A stretch of DNA of 18,350 bases from assembly GCA_964478455.1 (NCBI GenBank), contig CAYZJD010000045.1, positions 1 to 18,350 on the forward strand, given 5' to 3'. A program made the position numbers and the translations under genes. This DNA is from CAYZJD01 sp964478455 (GTDB lineage Bacteria; Acidobacteriota; Terriglobia; Bryobacterales; Bryobacteraceae). This document shows, piece by piece, positions 1-9,572 of the stretch (positions are counted from its first letter, which is position 1; every line of letters begins with the position of its first letter). The notes beneath the pieces were generated by a model, which saw only the letters and a program-made list of their open reading frames with translations, did not search any database and was not told the DNA's origin.

Positions 1-2092
<2,092 letters not shown>

Positions 2093-2169
2093 TAGGAAGA
2101 GCCTCCTGGTTTATCGTGTATGGAACTCCCCTGCGAGATGGGCCCGCTCGCCGGGGATCGAAAGACTTG

Positions 2170-2175
2170 AGTATA
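2170..2175 (-). promoter_or_regulatory. Possible -10 element for the pyrophosphatase gene
   Basis: On the minus strand the hexamer TATACT lies about 78 nt before the ATG, inside the 230-bp spacer between the PaaK-like gene and the pyrophosphatase gene. The best -35 candidate at a 16-nt distance is CCGTCA, which matches the consensus at only three positions. The long spacer, unlike the tight spacing elsewhere, supports an independent promoter, but this is a weak call from motif only. Nothing else in positions 2093-2322 was recognised: no small ORF with a ribosome binding site and no convincing terminator for the upstream gene. Confidence 0.35.
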
Positions 2176-2322
2176 GACGATTCCGTTTGCTTGACGGCCC
2201 AATACCGACTATATCGGACGGGAGCATCGGAATCAACTCGCCCGGGCGGCTGAGCGGCCGTGGCGGCTTTCGCTTTGAAGCGTTGCGTAGCCCGAAGCGC
2301 TGGCCCCACCGGTCCCTTGCTT

Positions 2323-3993
2323 TCATGGGGGAGAGCCGTTCGGCCCTTCTGCTGGAGAGCAGCGTGAGACGTGGAAGTGGAGCACCTTCCCGGACCGCGT
2401 GGCGGAGGGGGCTCTTCGCTCGACGCGCAGAACCTGAGATTCCCTCCACATGCGGCCCATCATCCGGTTGACGATCGATCCCTCGCCGAGCGCGCCGAGA
2501 AAGGCGTCGATCAGGCGCTGGTCCTCAAGAGGCCCCAGATCTGGATTCACGACCAGAAGCACGTTTGCCCTGCCATCCGGCGTCTCGTCTTCGCAGATCT
2601 GGTAATCGGTCGGAGCGCCGCCGAACTTTCCGAGAAGAACCTCGTCGAGGACACGCACGACGTCGTCGGTCAAAAACGTCACTCCACCCCCGGTGAGCTT
2701 CTCGTAACTCCGGATGTTGTACAGCCGTGTCCTCCAGCCCAGCCTTTCGAGCGGGCAGCCGCACGTCTCCCGCGTGTCATGGACGACAGTGGCCGAGTCG
2801 CCCATGGAGACATTGATCAGGGTGAAGGGCGAGAACGGATGTAAGGCCGTGATCAGGATCGAGTCCGGGCGGAGGCCGGCCAGGGAGCCGGCCTGGTCTC
2901 CGGCGAGAATCAAAGCGTGCTGGTCGTGAAGCAGATGAACCTCGTCGGCATGCCGCGAGGCCAGGCAGCCGTATCCGATGGGCCCGCATTCGATCGAACC
3001 GTAACGGGGCAGGGCCTGCGCGCCCGCAGCGCGAATCGTCGCGAGGCGCGCCTCGGTGATCGGCTCCCCACCGATCGTGAAGCGTGCGCCGGCGATATGC
3101 CGGCCGGCCGCGCGCGACGCGCGGCACAGGGCGACGGCCGAACTGGGAAACGTAAAGACGTGGGGCACGCCTCCGGCTTCGAGCGTACCGGTGATCCAGT
3201 CCAGCACCGGGCGGGGATCGGTCAGCGGGGCGTGGACGGGCAGGGGCAGCGGGCACCCGGCAATCGTGCTGGACCAGCGCATCGCGGTGGTGTTCCAGCG
3301 AAACACGGGATGAAGGTCGCTCGAGTTCGGGTCGACCTGACTGAACCAGGCGCAAGGCCGCGGGACGAGCGCTCCGTACTTGGCCAGGCGGAAACGGGCT
3401 CCTGCGCCCGGAACCTCCCAAACGGCTTTCGCCCAATTCAGCCCGCCCCAGGACTCCAGGTACAACGCGCATTCCGAAGCGCACGCGCGCACGAAACGGA
3501 GATCGATCATGACCGGCGTGCCTTGGCTCCGGCTGCCGCCGCTGGCCACCAGGATGTGCGGCGCCATCCGCGGGTTCTGGAGTTCCCGCGGAGCGACGGG
3601 CAGCGAGAAGGGGCCACGCTCGATGGGTTTTCGTCCCTTAAACTCGTCGACCGTCAGGTAAACACCGTGGCGCAGAAGCACACCCAGGGCGCCTTCAACA
3701 CCGCCGTCTTTGACGAGACGCTCAAGGTCTGGATACTCGAAGCCTGCCCGCCGGAGCAGGGCGCGATAAGGGCTGGCGGGGCGGCGTTCATCCGGCTGTC
3801 GGAACACCTCGGCCCGAACCTTGTCCAGAAACAGCGCCTCACGTCTGACAAGGCGCGATTGAAGCGAGACGGCGGCCTCACGCGGGTTGACCGGCGTCCA
3901 GAGATGAAACGGCAGGCGAAGGAAAAAGCGCGCCGCCATGAGGGCGTTGGTTGCGTTGAACGGATCCTCAGCGGGGGTCCGGTTTGAAGGCAT
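2323..3993 (-). CDS. PaaK/CapK-like adenylate-forming protein, divergent
   Basis: A 556-residue protein with the layout of the phenylacetate-CoA ligase branch of ANL (AMP-binding) enzymes, which activate carboxylates as acyl-adenylates. Visible landmarks in order: a glycine/serine-rich phosphate loop SGGSRSQGTP (151-160), IGGEPIT (307-313), the acyl-adenylate motif YGSIECG (331-337), a ribose-binding-like MGDS (397-400), CGC (411-413) where PaaK relatives carry a Cys-x-Cys, and a hinge-like IRSYEKLTGGGVTF (427-440). Several positions deviate from PaaK: the usual SSGTTG loop, the arginine before the GD motif, and the paired acids of the hinge. The substrate cannot be named. The chosen ATG lies 8 bases from the assembly gap with no Shine-Dalgarno in view, and the frame stays open into the gap, so the true start may be hidden. 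Its neighbours give no pathway clue. Confidence 0.7.
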   Translation of the reverse strand: MPSNRTPAEDPFNATNALMAARFFLRLPFHLWTPVNPREAAVSLQSRLVRREALFLDKVRAEVFRQPDERRPASPYRALLRRAGFEYPDLERLVKDGGVEGALGVLLRHGVYLTVDEFKGRKPIERGPFSLPVAPRELQNPRMAPHILVASGGSRSQGTPVMIDLRFVRACASECALYLESWGGLNWAKAVWEVPGAGARFRLAKYGALVPRPCAWFSQVDPNSSDLHPVFRWNTTAMRWSSTIAGCPLPLPVHAPLTDPRPVLDWITGTLEAGGVPHVFTFPSSAVALCRASRAAGRHIAGARFTIGGEPITEARLATIRAAGAQALPRYGSIECGPIGYGCLASRHADEVHLLHDQHALILAGDQAGSLAGLRPDSILITALHPFSPFTLINVSMGDSATVVHDTRETCGCPLERLGWRTRLYNIRSYEKLTGGGVTFLTDDVVRVLDEVLLGKFGGAPTDYQICEDETPDGRANVLLVVNPDLGPLEDQRLIDAFLGALGEGSIVNRMMGRMWRESQVLRVERRAPSATRSGKVLHFHVSRCSPAEGPNGSPP

Positions 3994-4001
3994 AGCGTCG
4001 C

Positions 4002-4101
4002 NNNNNNNNNNNNNNNNNNNNNNNNNNNNNNNNNNNNNNNNNNNNNNNNNNNNNNNNNNNNNNNNNNNNNNNNNNNNNNNNNNNNNNNNNNNNNNNNNNN
4101 N
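4002..4101. other. Assembly gap of 100 N
   Basis: Exactly 100 undetermined bases, the conventional placeholder for a scaffold gap of unknown size. It removes the C-terminus of the RlmI-like gene and possibly the 5' end of the PaaK-like gene. E. coli RlmI has 396 residues and only 314 codons are visible here, so the missing tail alone needs about 240 nt. The true gap is therefore probably larger than shown. Confidence 0.97.
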
Positions 4102-5045
4102 GCGCGCGCGGCCGCCTCGAGGCTGCTGCGGGACTTGGCGAACGCGGGCGGGTCGAGGACAACGGTTGAGAAACGGCGCCCGGAAGCTGCGTGGCCGGCG
4201 AGCAACTCGAAAACGTCAGCTTCACGGAACTCGACGTTGGCAATGCCGTTGGCCTTGCGGTTCTCCTCGGCGAGGGCGAGCGCGGCGGCTGAGCTGTCCA
4301 CCGCTTCCACCGACTCGCAGCGGGCGGCCATATGCAGGGCGAAGCCGCCGGTGAAAGTGAAGCAGTCCAGGGCGCGCCCGCGGGCATAACGGGCGGCAGC
4401 GAGGTAGTTCTCGCGCTGATCGAGAAAGATGCCGGTCTTCTGGCCGCGCAGGAGATCGGCGTGGAAGGTCAGCCCGTTGAGGTGAACAGTCACCCGGTCC
4501 GGAATGTCGCCCGCCAGGGTCTTCGTTTCCAGGGGGAGCCCTTCCTTTCGCCTTACTGGCACGTCGTTCCGCGCCGCAATGCCTGCCGGGGAGAACAGTG
4601 CCTGGAGACACGAGACGATCTCGGGAAGCAGCCGGTCCATGCCCTGGTCGAGGGCCTGCACGACGAGATAATCGCCGTAACGGTCGACGATCAGGCCCGG
4701 CAGGCCGTCGGCCTCGCTGTAAACCAGGCGATAGGCATCGGTGCCGGAGACGACCCTTTGCCGAAAAGCCGCAGCCGCCTCGATGCGGCGGGCCAGAAAA
4801 TCCCGGTCGACCGGCTCGGCGCGGCTGCTCAACAGGCGCAATGTGATCTGGGATGAGGCCGAGTAGTGCGCGGTGCCCAGAAGGCGGCCCTGCGGATCCC
4901 GGACCGTTACGGCGTCACCGGGAGCGGCAATGCCCCGGTCCAGGATGTCGCTCGAGAAGATCCACGGGTGACCGGAAGCGATGCGGGCGGCCCCTTTGCG
5001 GGAGACGAGGACCAAGGGAATCGGGCGATTGAGACATCGGGTCAT
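4102..5045 (-). CDS. RlmI-like class I SAM-dependent RNA methyltransferase, C-terminus lost in gap
   Basis: Related to RlmI, the 23S rRNA m5C methyltransferase with an N-terminal PUA domain. 314 codons are visible. The PUA part covers about residues 10-85, with the typical SGHPWIFS (24-31). Further landmarks are VDRYGD (120-125), GIFLDQREN (205-213), the SAM-binding motif I DCFTFTGGF (227-235), an acidic ribose-binding AVD (248-250), and LDPPAFAKS (297-305). The downstream catalytic Ser-Cys-Ser region would lie in the gap, so m5C activity cannot be confirmed. The start is uncertain: ATG at 5045 lies inside an octamer repeat and has no Shine-Dalgarno. A TTG at 5084 would overlap the repeat completely and begin 5 nt after htpX, while a TTG at 5015 would begin just after the repeat. 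The gene follows htpX by 43 nt in the same direction. Confidence 0.82.
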
Positions 5046-5083
5046 CGGGCGATTGGGCGACCCGGCAACTTGCCGATCGCGCA
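5020..5083. repeat. Degenerate 8-bp tandem repeat, copy 1
   Basis: On the plus strand the block splits into eight consecutive octamers: ATCGGGCG, ATTGAGAC, ATCGGGTC, ATCGGGCG, ATTGGGCG, then weaker ACCCGGCA, ACTTGCCG, ATCGCGCA. The first and fourth units are identical. The block sits between the htpX stop and the first conserved residues of the RlmI-like protein, and covers the most likely start codon. A second block with the same unit length and the same order of ATC/ATT units lies between rpsK and rpsD. Confidence 0.75.
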
Positions 5084-5088
5084 ACGAG

Positions 5089-5934
5089 TCAGTGGGCGAA
5101 GCGCTCCAGTCGGGCGATGCGCTGGTCGGTGGAGGGATGGGTGGAGAACAGCCGCATCAGCGCCTGACCGGAGAACGGCTTGATGATGAACATGTGGGCG
5201 GTGGCTGGGGAGGCGTCCATCGGGATGCGTTTGGACCAGGCCTCGAGCTTGCGCAGGGCGCTGATCAGCCCATGGGGCGAGCCGGTGTAGCGGGCGCCAG
5301 CGGCATCGGCGCCGTACTCGCGGGTGCGGGAGATCGCCATCTGGATGAGCAGCGCCGCGATGGGCGCCAGGAACAGCATGAAGACCATGGCCAGCGGGTT
5401 GCTTCCGTGTTCCTCGTCGTCGCGGGAGCCGCCGAAGAAGAACGTCATGCGGGCGAGCATGGTGATGGCGGCGGCGATGGTGGCGGCAATGGAACTGACC
5501 AAGATGTCCCGGTTTTTGACGTGCCCGAGCTCGTGGGCGATGACGCCTTCCAGTTCGCGGTCGTCCATCAGCCTGAGCAGCCCGACGGTGACCGCGACCG
5601 AGGCGTGCGACGGGTTGCGCCCGGTGGCGAAGGCGTTGGGGGATTCCTCGGGGATCGCCCAGAGCCGCGGCATCGGGATGCCCATGCGGCTGGTGAGATT
5701 CTGGACCATCGGGCCGACGCGCCACCAGATCTCGCGGTTCTCCGTCTCGCTGACGCGCTGGGCGGAGTACATGCTGAGGGCGATCTTGTCGGAGAAGAAG
5801 TAGCTGATGAAGTTCATCAGGATCGCCATCATCAGGCCCAGGTAGAGGCCCTGCCTGCCGGCGATGGCCTCGCCTCCGACGAGCAGCAGCGCGCTGAGCG
5901 CGCCGAGTAGCAGGACCGTTTTGACTCCGTTCAT
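5089..5934 (-). CDS. htpX: HtpX family membrane zinc metalloprotease
   Basis: M48-type inner-membrane protease that degrades damaged or misfolded membrane proteins. 281 residues, close to the usual 280-300. Two hydrophobic segments lie at about 4-24 and 27-47. The catalytic zinc motif HELGH is at 134-138, a second hydrophobic pair at about 147-165 and 180-200, and the third zinc ligand Glu206 is in TREYGAD. The C-terminal STHPSTDQRI is typical of HtpX. The start is ATG at 5934, with GAGG 13 nt upstream; a GTG 12 nt further upstream is possible but less likely. It lies 125 nt after hsp20 in the same direction, so it may share the heat-shock promoter; both proteins act in protein quality control. 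Confidence 0.95.
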   Translation of the reverse strand: MNGVKTVLLLGALSALLLVGGEAIAGRQGLYLGLMMAILMNFISYFFSDKIALSMYSAQRVSETENREIWWRVGPMVQNLTSRMGIPMPRLWAIPEESPNAFATGRNPSHASVAVTVGLLRLMDDRELEGVIAHELGHVKNRDILVSSIAATIAAAITMLARMTFFFGGSRDDEEHGSNPLAMVFMLFLAPIAALLIQMAISRTREYGADAAGARYTGSPHGLISALRKLEAWSKRIPMDASPATAHMFIIKPFSGQALMRLFSTHPSTDQRIARLERFAH

Positions 5935-6005
5935 TTTGGTTGACACCTCGCTTGCTTCTTTATTCTTGCACAGCGGCGCCGCCCGGCCGGGGCCAAGAAA
6001 CAGCT

Positions 6006-6034
6006 CGCGGGGCGCGACCAGGCCGCACCCCGCG
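6006..6034 (-). other. GC-rich intercistronic hairpin between hsp20 and htpX
   Basis: A 10-bp stem with a 9-nt loop. On the minus-strand transcript all ten pairs form, including one G-U; on the plus strand that pair would be C-A, so the fold fits the transcribed strand. It is followed by AGCTGTTTCTT, a weak T-rich run, not a proper T tract. It could be a partial terminator or an mRNA-stabilising hairpin that lowers htpX expression relative to hsp20. The rest of the 5935-6059 spacer shows nothing I recognise. Confidence 0.45.
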
Positions 6035-6059
6035 TACACGTTCTCAGCGAGCGTCAGTC

Positions 6060-6500
6060 TCAGTGAACCTGGACCTTGACGGTGCGCGGCTTGGCGATTT
6101 CCTTCTTGGGCAGGGTGACCGTCAGCACACCCGCCTTGTAGTCGGCGGAGACCTTGTCGGCTTCCACGGTGTCGGGCAGGCTGAAGTAGCGGGCGAAGGA
6201 GCCGTAGCTGCGCTCGATGCGGTGGTGGCCCTTGCCCTTTTCTTCCTGCTCGAACTTGCGCTCGCCCTTGAGGGTCAGCGTGCCGTTCTCGATCGAGATG
6301 TCGATGTCCTTCATGTCCACCTCGGGCAGGTCGGCCTTGAGCACCAGTTCGTTCTCGGTCTCGAAGATGTCGACGGCAGGGGTCCAGGGCCGCTGGGAGC
6401 GGGGCTCGCTGAGCAGCCGGGCGACCGTGTCCTCGAACATCCGGAAGGGATGGCGAAAGTCGGGCCAATCCTGGAAGGGGTCATATTTGGTGATTGCCAT
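6060..6500 (-). CDS. Small heat-shock protein, Hsp20/alpha-crystallin family
   Basis: ATP-independent holdase chaperone that binds unfolding proteins in the cytoplasm. 146 residues. A short N-terminal arm includes WPDFRHPFRMFED (12-24), followed by the alpha-crystallin domain from about residue 40 to the end. Its typical elements are VDIFETENELVLKADLP (43-59), LTLKGER (75-81) and the family signature AGVLTVTLPK (123-132). The tail is very short and ends VKVQVH, so a separate C-terminal I-x-I extension is not obvious. The ATG at 6500 is chosen because AGGAGG lies 7 nt upstream; an upstream in-frame start would bury this site in the coding region. It has its own promoter and leads into htpX. 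Confidence 0.95.
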   Translation of the reverse strand: MAITKYDPFQDWPDFRHPFRMFEDTVARLLSEPRSQRPWTPAVDIFETENELVLKADLPEVDMKDIDISIENGTLTLKGERKFEQEEKGKGHHRIERSYGSFARYFSLPDTVEADKVSADYKAGVLTVTLPKKEIAKPRTVKVQVH

Positions 6501-6536
6501 GTGGTGTCCTCCTTTTGCAGATCTCACCCATCTACG

Positions 6537-6565
6537 AGCATAAAATATTAGCCTTTCCTTGTCAA
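6537..6565 (-). promoter_or_regulatory. Housekeeping-type promoter for hsp20 (htpX)
   Basis: On the minus strand TTGACA (6560-6565) is followed after exactly 17 nt by TATGCT (6537-6542). The -35 is a perfect sigma-70 consensus and the -10 matches at four of six positions. Predicted transcription start is near 6530, giving a leader of about 30 nt that contains the AGGAGG ribosome site. The surrounding DNA is strikingly AT-rich for this window. It lies downstream of the ribosomal operon terminator, so hsp20 is an independent unit. Confidence 0.75.
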
Positions 6566-6575
6566 CTCCTGTCGG

Positions 6576-6590
6576 AGGAACATATTTCCT
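6576..6590. promoter_or_regulatory. Inverted repeat upstream of hsp20 -35, possible operator
   Basis: AGGAA-CATAT-TTCCT is a perfect 5-bp inverted repeat with a 5-nt spacer. It ends 10 nt upstream of the -35 hexamer, a position suited to a regulator site. It does not match CIRCE (TTAGCACTC-N9-GAGTGCTAA). The arms are short, so chance is a real alternative. Confidence 0.3.
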
Positions 6591-6683
6591 TTCTCATCAA
6601 TAGGTTTGGATTGGGACGCGGACCATTCCCGCGGAAACCCTCGTGGCTGTCCTACAACGTGACCTCCGTCGTGCCGCAAGCCC

Positions 6684-6715
6684 AAGAAAAGCAAAGGGCC
6701 GGGCGGGCCCGGCCC
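6684..6715 (-). terminator. Intrinsic terminator of the spc-alpha ribosomal operon
   Basis: The minus-strand transcript forms a perfect stem GGGCCGGGC-CC-GCCCGGCCC (8 bp with a 4-nt loop in practice), immediately followed by TTTGCTTTTCTT. It begins 24 nt after the rplQ stop. It separates the ribosomal operon from the hsp20 promoter. Positions 6591-6683, between the terminator and the inverted repeat, hold nothing I recognise. Confidence 0.9.
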
Positions 6716-6739
6716 CTCAGCAAACAGGATGAGAAAAGG

Positions 6740-7195
6740 TCAGGCCTTCCCGGGTTCCTCCCCAGGCTCACGACCTTCCTGCATGGCTTTGAGCCGTTCT
6801 TCCTTGCGCTTGGCGCGCTCGGCCGCCCGCTTGACCAGCTCGGAGCCCACCAGTTCGAGCATGGCCTGCTCCGCGCCGTCTCCCTTGCGCCAGCCGAGCT
6901 TGACAATCCGGGTGTAGCCGCCGTTGCGGGGACCGAAGCGGGCGCCCAGCTTGTCGAACAACTTCTTGACCGCCGCCGGCGTTTCCAGAAACGCCGCCGC
7001 CTGCCGGCGCGTGTGCAAGGTATCCCGCTTGGCGAGGGTGATCATCCTGTCCACCAGCGGCTTGGCTGCCTTGGCCTTCGGCACGGTGGTGATCACGCGC
7101 TCCTGCTCGATCACGCTCGTCACCAAGCCGCGCAACAGCGCCTTGCGGGCGCTGGGATCGCGCCGCAGCTTGTATCCGCTTCGCTTGTGTCTCAT
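6740..7195 (-). CDS. rplQ: 50S ribosomal protein L17
   Basis: L17 of the large ribosomal subunit, last gene of the alpha cluster. 151 residues. The first 110 or so match the family: MRHKRSGYKLRRDPSARKAL at the start, RVITTVPKAKAAKPLVD (33-49), and GGYTRIVKLGWRKGD near 91-105. After the core comes a charged helix-like tail rich in Arg, Lys and Glu that is longer than in E. coli L17 (127 residues). It follows rpoA by 12 nt and is followed by the operon terminator. Confidence 0.97.
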   Translation of the reverse strand: MRHKRSGYKLRRDPSARKALLRGLVTSVIEQERVITTVPKAKAAKPLVDRMITLAKRDTLHTRRQAAAFLETPAAVKKLFDKLGARFGPRNGGYTRIVKLGWRKGDGAEQAMLELVGSELVKRAAERAKRKEERLKAMQEGREPGEEPGKA

Positions 7196-7207
7196 CGTTC
7201 TTCTCCC

Positions 7208-8257
<1,050 letters not shown>

Positions 8258-8318
8258 AATTCCTTTTCCCTCTGTCGACATCCGAATGACCGGTTCGCGC
8301 GCCCGCGGCGCGCAACAC

Positions 8319-8951
8319 TTACTTCGAATACAACTCGACGATCAACTGCTCGTTCAACTGGATCTGCACCAGCTCGTCGCGCCTCGGCATGCCGGTGACG
8401 CGGCCCCGCAACGCATCGCGGTCCACCTCCAGCCAGTTCGGAACAGGCGCGTGGGCGGTGGCGTCACGGGCCGCCAGGATCGTCGTATTCTTCCTGCTCT
8501 TCTCGCGAACCTCCACGACATCGTTCGGCTTCACCAGGAACGACGGAATGTTCACCTTCCTGCCGTTCACCTGGATGTGGCCATGGCGGACGACCTGCCG
8601 GCTCTGCGCCCGGCTGGTGCCGAATCCCATGCGATAGACCACGTTGTCCAGGCGGCGCTCGAGCATGCCGAGCAGGTTCTCGCCGGTAATACCCTTCATC
8701 TGCGCTGCCTTCTCGAACAGGTTGCGGAACTGGCCTTCAAGCAGCCCGTAGACCCGGCGCGCCTTCTGCTTTTCGCGCAACTGGAGCCCGTAGCCGACGA
8801 TCTTGGGCTTGCGGTCCTTGCCGTGCTGCCCCGGCGCGAAGTTGCGCTTTTCGATGGCGCACTTCTCGCTATGACAGCGCTCACCTTTCAGAAACAGCTT
8901 CATGCCCTCTCGCCGGCAGAGCCGGCAAACGGGACCAATGTAACGTGCCAA
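8319..8951 (-). CDS. rpsD: 30S ribosomal protein S4, zinc-binding form, TTG start
   Basis: S4 nucleates assembly of the 30S body and in several bacteria represses its own operon. 210 residues. The N-terminus carries Cys9, Cys12, Cys26 and Cys31, the zinc-binding (C+) arrangement. The S4 RNA-binding domain is seen at LERRLDNVVYRMGFGTSRAQ and VRHGHIQVNGRKV. The initiator is TTG, read as MARYIGPVCR; this fits the family N-terminus exactly and is supported by AGGAGG 5 nt upstream. The 152-nt leader separating it from rpsK is the longest spacer in the operon and contains an octamer repeat. Confidence 0.97.
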   Translation of the reverse strand: MARYIGPVCRLCRREGMKLFLKGERCHSEKCAIEKRNFAPGQHGKDRKPKIVGYGLQLREKQKARRVYGLLEGQFRNLFEKAAQMKGITGENLLGMLERRLDNVVYRMGFGTSRAQSRQVVRHGHIQVNGRKVNIPSFLVKPNDVVEVREKSRKNTTILAARDATAHAPVPNWLEVDRDALRGRVTGMPRRDELVQIQLNEQLIVELYSK

Positions 8952-8956
8952 GTCTT

Positions 8957-8962
8957 CCTCCT
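8957..8962 (-). promoter_or_regulatory. Ribosome binding site fixing the rpsD TTG start
   Basis: Perfect AGGAGG on the minus strand, 5 nt before the TTG that begins S4. No ATG at a suitable distance could replace it. Confidence 0.8.
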
Positions 8963-9018
8963 AACCTTAATTCAGGTGCAGTTTACAGCCCGGCACGGGC
9001 CTTCTTCCTGCTTGCGCC

Positions 9019-9103
9019 ATCGAGCCATTGTGCGATCGTTCCATCGAGCCATTGACGACGTCTGGCAGGCGTCCGATCATCCGATCCCCCGATGGCCCGA
9101 TTC
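9019..9103. repeat. Degenerate 8-bp tandem repeat, copy 2 (rpsK-rpsD spacer)
   Basis: On the plus strand: ATCGAGCC, ATTGTGCG, ATCGTTCC, ATCGAGCC, ATTGACGA, two non-matching units (one of 9 nt), then ATCATCCG, ATCCCCCG, ATGGCCCG, ATTC. The exact 14-mer CCATCGAGCCATTG occurs at 9040-9053, and 13 of its bases (CATCGAGCCATTG) recur at 9018-9030 with a preceding C at 9017. The first five units follow the order ATC, ATT, ATC, ATC, ATT, the same as copy 1 at 5020. The block ends at the rpsK stop codon. The remainder of the spacer toward rpsD has a small 5-bp hairpin at 8988-9000 and the rpsD ribosome site. Confidence 0.75.
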
Positions 9104-9511
9104 CTAAACTCTTCGCCGTTTGGGCGGGCGGCAGCCGTTGTGCGGGATCGGGGTGACATCCTTGATTCCTTTCACCTCGAGGCCCGCGGTCGCCAGCGCG
9201 CGGATAGCCGACTCCCGGCCCGCTCCCGGCCCGCTGACGCGCACATCCACGCTCCGCATGCCCGCCTCCCGCGCTTTGTTGGCGGCAGTGAGGGATGCCT
9301 GCTGGGCGGCAAACGGGGTCCCTTTGCGCGAGCCACGGAAGCCGAGGGAACCCGCGCTCGACCAGGCCACGATGTTCCCGGTCGGGTCGGCCACGCTGAC
9401 GATGGTGTTGTTGAAGGTCGCCTGGATGTGCACGATACCCGCGGGCACAACCTTCTTCTCCTTCTTCTTGAAGACTTTCTTCTTGCCTGCTTTCGCTGGT
9501 GCTTTCGCCAT
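9104..9511 (-). CDS. rpsK: 30S ribosomal protein S11
   Basis: S11 of the 30S platform, near the mRNA exit. 135 residues. A lysine-rich N-terminal arm (3-20) is followed by the conserved core GIVHIQATFNNTIV (25-38), GNIVAWSSAGSLGFRGSRK near 45-63, RVSGPGAGRESAIR, and the C-terminal IPHNGCRPPKRRRV that is nearly invariant in the family. AGGTG lies just upstream of the ATG. It follows rpsM by 61 nt. Confidence 0.98.
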   Translation of the reverse strand: MAKAPAKAGKKKVFKKKEKKVVPAGIVHIQATFNNTIVSVADPTGNIVAWSSAGSLGFRGSRKGTPFAAQQASLTAANKAREAGMRSVDVRVSGPGAGRESAIRALATAGLEVKGIKDVTPIPHNGCRPPKRRRV

Positions 9512-9572
9512 GTCACCTGCGGGTTGCGGCCGGTGGAAAACGGAGACCGGCGCCTACAACCCGAAACCCCCT

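Noticed and set aside
2230..2322. Terminator after the PaaK-like gene
   Set aside because: Only tiny stems such as CGCTT-CA-AAGCG are found, with no T tract.
2917..3987. Plus-strand open frame of 356 codons
   Set aside because: Shadow of the PaaK-like gene; the minus strand carries the ordered adenylation motifs.
3654..5084. Apparent 476-residue fusion across the 100-N gap
   Set aside because: After the gap the frame leaves the PaaK-like gene's real frame and becomes meaningless; the join depends on an arbitrary gap length.
5935..6468. Possible N-terminal extension of HtpX through the hsp20 region
   Set aside because: The extra part is an out-of-frame shadow of hsp20; HtpX has a clear family-like start and ribosome site at 5934.
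6537..6600. CIRCE/HrcA operator upstream of hsp20
   Set aside because: The needed TTAGCACTC and GAGTGCTAA arms are absent; only an unrelated short inverted repeat is present.
8965..9020. Internal promoter in the rpsK-rpsD spacer
   Set aside because: A TAAACT hexamer exists on the minus strand, but no -35-like sequence occurs at a suitable distance.
9019..9103. CRISPR-like array
   Set aside because: Units are only 8 bp, contiguous and degenerate, without spacers or nearby cas genes.
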